Origin: Bacteroidota bacterium
GTDB taxonomy: Bacteria; Bacteroidota; Bacteroidia; Bacteroidales; JADFUO01
DNA: 10,608 bases
Direction: 5' to 3'
Assembly: GCA_030614305.1 (NCBI GenBank)
Contig: JAUWKH010000034.1
Span: forward strand, 1-10,608
Shown here: in pieces, positions 7,438 through 10,608 of the stretch
Layout of the letters: each line of letters starts with the position of its first letter
Numbering within the stretch: position 1 is the first letter of the stretch
The notes under the pieces: generated by a model
The model's input: the letters and a program-made list of their open reading frames with translations, nothing else
Database searches by the model: none
Told to the model about the DNA's origin: nothing
Program-made: the position numbers and the translations under genes

Positions 7438-7959
7438 TCAGCCCTCTAACAATCTTCGCTTTTGTTCTTTTTTCAGTTCTTCAGGAGTCCATATATCATT
7501 TACCGAATCACAATAATTCACCTGAAAACAACTTGGGCAATCACCACTACAGCCATCTATATGCCAACCGAAATTATCAGGCAAAACTTCGTGAGGTTCA
7601 TGTAAATAATCTTCTGTTAAAAAACGATATGAAACTTCAACAGGGACTTTATCTGATACATCATAAGAGAAACCCTGATCTTCGAAGCACTTGATAAGTA
7701 AATTGAATTTTGAATTTATTTCATCTTTAGATAATTTTTCAGCAGGAGGGAAATCATCAGGATTTACATCAATTATTTCATAAAGCGGTTTGAGTTCTGC
7801 TTCTTCAAACGCAATAATATTTTTCATAAACTGGTTTTCGATTTCAGGATCAATATCCGAGCATCTGTGAATATCACCACCTTTGAGAATTATTTTTGAT
7901 TCTAAAAGGAAGTTTTCCTGTTCCAGTTTTTCTTTTTTGCTAAGTTCTTTGTCTTTCAT
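7438..7959 (-). CDS. Hypothetical acidic protein with C-terminal four-cysteine cluster
   Basis: I do not recognise a named family. The 173 residues are highly charged and acidic, with no signal peptide or membrane segment, so it is probably cytosolic. A lysine- and glutamate-rich, probably helical N-terminus (1-30) leads into DPEIENQFMKNIIAFEEAE (37-55). A central helical part follows (76-95), then RFLTEDYLHEPHEV (112-125). Near the end C137-x3-C141-x2-C144-x5-C150, within GWHIDGCSGDCPSCF, could bind zinc or an Fe-S cluster; this is inference. The middle part reminds me of small uncharacterised Bacteroidota proteins with a PEIE...FE start, but those usually lack the cysteines. It stands alone on the minus strand with its own good promoter (8018-8049), which supports it as a real gene. 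Confidence 0.75.
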   Translation of the reverse strand: MKDKELSKKEKLEQENFLLESKIILKGGDIHRCSDIDPEIENQFMKNIIAFEEAELKPLYEIIDVNPDDFPPAEKLSKDEINSKFNLLIKCFEDQGFSYDVSDKVPVEVSYRFLTEDYLHEPHEVLPDNFGWHIDGCSGDCPSCFQVNYCDSVNDIWTPEELKKEQKRRLLEG

Positions 7960-8017
7960 TTGTCAGAGGTTTTTATTTAAGGAAGATTTGTTTTTATTGT
8001 GACATTTTTAGAAGAAA

Positions 8018-8049
8018 CAAATTTATAAAAATCTTGTCAATTATGCAAA
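8018..8049 (-). promoter_or_regulatory. Bacteroidota-type promoter for the minus-strand hypothetical gene
   Basis: Read on the minus strand, TTTG (8049-8046) is followed after 20 nt by TAAATTTG (8025-8018). This fits the Bacteroidota -33 TTTG / -7 TAnnTTTG pattern. It predicts a transcript start near 8011 and a 5' untranslated region of about 50 nt before the ATG at 7959. Confidence 0.6.
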
Positions 8050-8155
8050 CAGAATGAATAAATAATATTCAAAACTATTTGTTTTATGAAGTGTTATTGT
8101 AAAATGATAGTTATACGCTTTCACAATATTTTAAAAATAAATTCTATTATAATAT

Positions 8156-8184
8156 TTTGTATATAAAATAAATTTTTAACTTTG
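8156..8184 (+). promoter_or_regulatory. Bacteroidota-type promoter for metK
   Basis: TTTG at 8156-8159, a 17-nt spacer, then TAACTTTG at 8177-8184 match the -33 / -7 consensus of Bacteroidota housekeeping promoters. The predicted start near 8190 places the SAM-II aptamer within the first ten nucleotides of the transcript, leaving a leader of about 300 nt before metK. Confidence 0.75.
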
Positions 8185-8197
8185 CCGTCATTATTTA

Positions 8198-8246
8198 GTG
8201 GACAGATTTGATTGATTGCAACCACGGGAAAAAATGCTAAAACAAT
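8198..8246 (+). promoter_or_regulatory. SAM-II riboswitch aptamer in the metK leader
   Basis: An H-type pseudoknot that binds S-adenosylmethionine. P1 is GUGG (8198-8201) with CCAC (8222-8225). The loop holds GAUUU (8205-8209) and AUUGCAA (8215-8221). After a 10-nt purine-rich linker comes GCUAAA (8236-8241). Pseudoknot helix P2 pairs C8219-G8236, G8218-C8237, U8217-A8239 and U8216-A8240 with U8238 left out, then AUUG (8211-8214) with CAAU (8243-8246). These match the conserved blocks and bulged U of the crystallised env12 metX SAM-II RNA as I recall it. P1 is short (4 bp) and three extra bases (ACA) precede GAUUU. The position just after the promoter and ahead of the SAM synthetase gene fits negative feedback by the end product. 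No covariance search was run. Confidence 0.85.
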
Positions 8247-8335
8247 GCTTTTACCTGCCAATCATCAATCTCCCAATAAAAGTAGAAAAATTAAGCACTG
8301 TTTTATTAGTTCATATAATTGAAATAATGGAATGA
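8234..8335 (+). other. Possible 33-codon leader ORF starting inside the aptamer
   Basis: ATG at 8234-8236 within the AAAUGCUAAA segment opens a frame of 33 codons ending TGA at 8333-8335 (begins MLKQCFYLPIINLPIKV). A second, overlapping frame starts with ATG at 8245-8247 in the P2 strand and runs 25 codons to TGA at 8320-8322 (begins MLLPANHQSPNKS). Neither is in frame with metK, has a Shine-Dalgarno sequence or resembles a known protein. They may be chance, but ligand binding would hide both start codons. Confidence 0.2.
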
Positions 8336-8422
8336 TGGAGTAATGGAGTAATGGAGTATTGGAGTATTGGAGTATTGGAATGATGGAGTTTTAAATCATT
8401 ATTCCATTATTCCACTATTCCA
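8327..8422 (+). repeat. 8-bp tandem repeat array forming a long hairpin in the metK leader
   Basis: Eight consecutive 8-bp units run from 8327 to 8390: ATGGAATG, three ATGGAGTA, two TTGGAGTA, TTGGAATG and ATGGAGTT. A complementary arm of TTATTCCA-type units lies at 8399-8422. The inner part pairs as 8376-8389 with 8401-8414 (14 pairs, two G-U) around an 11-nt loop. After one mismatch it continues as 8368-8374 with 8416-8422. A T6 run (8434-8439) lies 11 nt beyond, too far for a canonical terminator. It is probably a dispersed palindromic element lodged between riboswitch and gene. Confidence 0.8.
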
Positions 8423-8492
8423 GTAGAATTTAGTTTTTTAAGATATTAAAGATATATTAATAGTTAATTAATAATTTAAAAACTTTTATATT

Positions 8493-9794
8493 ATGGGATA
8501 TTTATTTACGTCAGAATCAGTATCAGAGGGACACCCTGATAAAATTGCAGATCAAGTTTCGGATGCATTACTGGATGAAATGCTGCGTTATGACCCGGAG
8601 TCAAAAGTAGCATGCGAAACATTAGTTACAACAGGCTTAACAATTTGTAGCGGAGAAGTCCTGACAACCGGTTATGCCGATGTTCAGAAGATTGCCAGAA
8701 GAGTTATTAAAAGAATCGGTTATACAAATGCCGATTACCGTTTTGATTATAATTCATGCGGGGTAATTTCAACAATCCATGAACAATCACCTGATATCAG
8801 GCAGGGAGTTGTAAGAAAGAAAAAAGAGGAGCAAGGCGCCGGCGACCAGGGGATGATGTTCGGTTATGCTTGCACTGAAATGGATAATTTGATGCCAATG
8901 CCTATTGAACTTGCTCATATTTTCCTGCAGGAATTAGCTGCAATTCGCAGGGAAGGTAAAAAAATGAAATACCTGCGACCCGATTCCAAATCGCAAATTA
9001 CCATTGAATATGGCGACAATAACAAACCTGTTAGAATTGATACCATCGTAATTTCAACACAACATGATGATTTTGATACAGAAGAAAACATGTTGAAAAA
9101 AATTAATGACGATGTTAGAAATATTCTTATTCCGCGTGTTAAAAAAACTTTACCCGACAGAGTGAAAAAATTATTTAAAAGCGATTTCAGATTATTGGTT
9201 AATCCAACAGGGAAGTTCGTAATAGGCGGACCGCACGGTGATACCGGACTAACAGGAAGAAAAATTATTGTTGACACTTATGGAGGTCGCGGTGCTCATG
9301 GCGGAGGTGCATTTTCAGGAAAAGATTCATCAAAAGTTGACCGTTCCGCAGCTTACGCAGCACGTCATATTGCAAAAAATCTGGTTGCTGCCGGCGTTGC
9401 TGATGAGGTGCTTGTTCAGGTTGCCTATGCTATTGGTGTTGCCGAACCGGTTGGTTTGTATATCAATACTTTTAAAACCTCTAAAGTAAAAAACAAAGAC
9501 GGTAAAAAACTTACAGATGGTGAAATTGCTGAAAAAGTTAATAAAATTTTTGATATGCGTCCCTATGCAATTATTAAGCGATTTGGATTAAAAAATCCAA
9601 TATTTGAAAGAGCGGCTTCTTATGGACATTTTGGCAGAGATCATTATTTTGAAGATGTTGAAGTATTTTACAGCAATGGAGATACAAAAACAAAGATTAT
9701 TGACGGAGAAGAAAAACACTTTAAAAATGTTGAATTCTTTGCCTGGGAAAAATTGGATTATGTTGATAAAATCAAAAAAGAATTTAGTCTTTAA
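8493..9794 (+). CDS. metK: S-adenosylmethionine synthetase (methionine adenosyltransferase)
   Basis: Makes S-adenosylmethionine from methionine and ATP in the cytosol, supplying methyl groups for the cell. The protein has 433 residues, slightly longer than the roughly 384 of E. coli MetK, as is usual for Bacteroidota-type enzymes. Diagnostic motifs: [13 protein letters not shown] (5-17) with the ATP-contacting H14 and the metal ligand D16, [12 protein letters not shown] (115-126), [13 protein letters not shown] (245-257) and [16 protein letters not shown] (270-285), the phosphate-binding loop. An insertion rich in charged residues near 190-230 accounts for part of the extra length. No Shine-Dalgarno sequence is seen before the ATG, but the N-terminus fits the family exactly. 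Expression is probably controlled by the SAM-II aptamer about 246 nt upstream. It is monocistronic as far as visible, because the next gene is convergent. Confidence 0.98.
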   Translation: MGYLFTSESVSEGHPDKIADQVSDALLDEMLRYDPESKVACETLVTTGLTICSGEVLTTGYADVQKIARRVIKRIGYTNADYRFDYNSCGVISTIHEQSPDIRQGVVRKKKEEQGAGDQGMMFGYACTEMDNLMPMPIELAHIFLQELAAIRREGKKMKYLRPDSKSQITIEYGDNNKPVRIDTIVISTQHDDFDTEENMLKKINDDVRNILIPRVKKTLPDRVKKLFKSDFRLLVNPTGKFVIGGPHGDTGLTGRKIIVDTYGGRGAHGGGAFSGKDSSKVDRSAAYAARHIAKNLVAAGVADEVLVQVAYAIGVAEPVGLYINTFKTSKVKNKDGKKLTDGEIAEKVNKIFDMRPYAIIKRFGLKNPIFERAASYGHFGRDHYFEDVEVFYSNGDTKTKIIDGEEKHFKNVEFFAWEKLDYVDKIKKEFSL

Positions 9795-9940
9795 TTAGTG
9801 ACTGTCCATAAAGTCAAACAATTTTGAATTAAAGCACCAGATAACAAATAACAAATAAATTCCAAATATCAATTATCAATACGTGCTAAATTATTTCTGT
9901 TTTCAGGAATTCCGGCAATGAGATCACAAATACGTTTTCT
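9795..9940. other. Short convergent intergenic region
   Basis: This 146-bp gap between metK and the T9SS cargo gene includes the AT-rich direct repeat ATAACAAATAACAAATAA (9841-9858) and related AAATATCAATTATCAAT sequence just after it. I see no convincing stem-plus-T-run terminator for either convergent gene. Confidence 0.5.
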
Positions 9941-10608
9941 TTAATGCCTTACAATTAATTTTTTTGTTGTGGCTATCTCTCCGTTAAGCATTAAAGAATA
10001 AAAATAAACGCCATCTTTAAGATCGCTGGTGTTAATTGTTACTTTACCCTTAATATCCTGTAATTTAACATTCCTGACTGTTGAACCAAGCAATGTACTG
10101 ATAATAATTTCTGCATCTTTGAATTCATTATCGAATAAATAATTAAAACTTGTTTGAGTGTTAGCAGGATTCGGATAAGCATTTGAAAATTCAATATTGC
10201 TAAGCAAGTTTTCTTTAACAGATGAAGTGCCGCCTAAATATCTCACTTTTACACAAGCTGAATCAGCAGGATTATTTTCATCAAAAAATACATACATTAT
10301 TTCAGAAGTTCCGATATGTCCTTTACCTTCATAATGTCCTTCAAATCCATTATTGGTCTCATCAGGATCTATTGAAACAGCATTTGGAGATACATAAATA
10401 TTTGAAGGGAAACAAACTCCGTTCCAGCAAAAAGTATTTTCCGACAGTGTTACAGTATCAATAATAACTTTTTTTACTTTTATTAATAATGTAACAGTTG
10501 AAATATTGGTTACCCAAACAGGAGCTGCAAGCAGTTCGTCAGGGGTTCCTTCAACGGCTATTGTTGAATTATTTGGGATACTTCCTTGTTCGTTTGATAG
10601 TTCCAAAC
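9941..10608 (-). CDS. Secreted protein with T9SS type A sorting domain (C-terminal part)
   Basis: The frame runs off the window edge, so only the last 221 residues or so are visible and the true start lies beyond 10608. The last 85 or so residues form a Por-type C-terminal sorting domain: an AYPNPANTQTSFNY motif (143-156 of the visible part), a beta-rich body with IIISTLLGSTVRNV, DLKDGVYFYSLMLNGE, and the terminal basic KKLIVRH. Such domains direct cargo through the outer membrane by the type IX system and are removed or used for surface anchoring. The upstream part is a beta-rich segment with a FCWNGVCFP cysteine pair (C60, C65), probably a disulfide, found in many Bacteroidota surface proteins of unknown function. 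No catalytic domain is visible. This gene implies that the host has a type IX secretion system. Confidence 0.88.
   Translation of the reverse strand, partial: LELSNEQGSIPNNSTIAVEGTPDELLAAPVWVTNISTVTLLIKVKKVIIDTVTLSENTFCWNGVCFPSNIYVSPNAVSIDPDETNNGFEGHYEGKGHIGTSEIMYVFFDENNPADSACVKVRYLGGTSSVKENLLSNIEFSNAYPNPANTQTSFNYLFDNEFKDAEIIISTLLGSTVRNVKLQDIKGKVTINTSDLKDGVYFYSLMLNGEIATTKKLIVRH

Larger units (their letters stand above)
7960..8492. other. Divergent regulatory region between the hypothetical gene and metK
   Basis: This 533-bp stretch has no conventional gene. It holds two divergent Bacteroidota promoters (8018-8049 minus, 8156-8184 plus) separated by about 105 bp of featureless AT-rich DNA. 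The predicted SAM-II aptamer (8198-8246), a possible antiaptamer strand, two mini-ORFs and a hairpin-forming repeat array (8327-8422) follow. The last 70 nt before metK are very AT-rich, with no Shine-Dalgarno sequence. Confidence 0.75.

Noticed and set aside
8368..8439. Intrinsic terminator or attenuator from the long hairpin plus T6 run
   Set aside because: The T-run lies 11 nt beyond the stem and the stem is AT-rich with a mismatch, so it is not canonical. It is kept as a repeat and hairpin only.
8190..8492. SAM-I (S-box) or SMK-box riboswitch
   Set aside because: No four-way junction or kink-turn of SAM-I, and no Shine-Dalgarno sequestering SMK fold. The conserved blocks fit SAM-II.
8915..9277. 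Minus-strand 120-codon frame within metK
   Set aside because: It is an antisense shadow of a strongly conserved gene, with no family features or promoter. The same applies to other frames opposite the redox genes, such as 1330-1722 and 5067-5393.
9841..9858. AT-rich ATAACAA direct repeat as a replication or attachment site
   Set aside because: Only a short low-complexity repeat is seen. No DnaA boxes, integrase gene or tRNA lies nearby.
10604..10606. TTG near the window end as the start of the T9SS cargo gene
   Set aside because: The frame stays open to the edge. The visible part starts in mid-protein and lacks a signal peptide, so the gene is simply cut by the window.

Overview
The window looks like an AT-rich chromosomal segment of an anaerobic or facultative Bacteroidota (Bacteroidales-like) bacterium. 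Four things point there: a GldA-type ABC ATPase, a secreted protein ending in a type IX secretion (T9SS) sorting domain, two promoters of the Bacteroidota TTTG / TAnnTTTG type, and sparse Shine-Dalgarno sequences. No rRNA, tRNA, CRISPR array, transposase or phage gene is visible.

Left half (6-6018): a tight three-gene operon for a soluble flavin / iron-sulfur complex. It encodes a NuoE-like [2Fe-2S] subunit, a NuoF/HydB-like FMN and NADH subunit with an extra 2x[4Fe-4S] tail, and a 1236-residue fusion. The fusion runs NuoG-type [2Fe-2S], then GltD/NfnB-like FAD and NAD(P)H module, then ferredoxin, then a degenerate molybdopterin-oxidoreductase module. The likely role is an electron-bifurcating NADH / NADPH / ferredoxin transhydrogenase, closest in layout to the Sporomusa-type Nfn (Stn) family. 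The molybdopterin module has lost the catalytic Cys/Sec-His pair and the C-terminal cofactor domain, so a formate dehydrogenase is unlikely. A gldA-like ABC ATPase gene overlaps the end of the operon by 17 bp (6002-6913).

Middle (6914-7437): no convincing gene. No gldF permease gene follows gldA. Instead there is a GC-richer island of 38-40 bp tandem repeats with an inverted copy, a decayed palindromic repeat, and short AT-rich repeats. A minus-strand 173-residue protein of unknown function with a four-cysteine C-terminal cluster follows (7438-7959).

Right half: a divergent promoter region (7960-8492) and metK, S-adenosylmethionine synthetase (8493-9794). The metK leader begins with a strong Bacteroidota promoter (8156-8184), followed at once by what I read as a SAM-II riboswitch aptamer (8198-8246). 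All expected core elements are present: GAUUU, AUUGCAA, GCUAAA and both pseudoknot helices. SAM would therefore feed back on its own synthetase. An unusually long spacer of about 246 nt lies between aptamer and start codon. It holds a possible alternative pairing, two mini-ORFs and a long hairpin built from 8-bp tandem repeats. The window ends in the C-terminal part of a T9SS-exported protein on the minus strand (9941-10608), convergent with metK.

Most worth following: the SAM-II leader with its odd expression platform, and the Stn-like operon with its molybdopterin-derived but apparently non-catalytic module.
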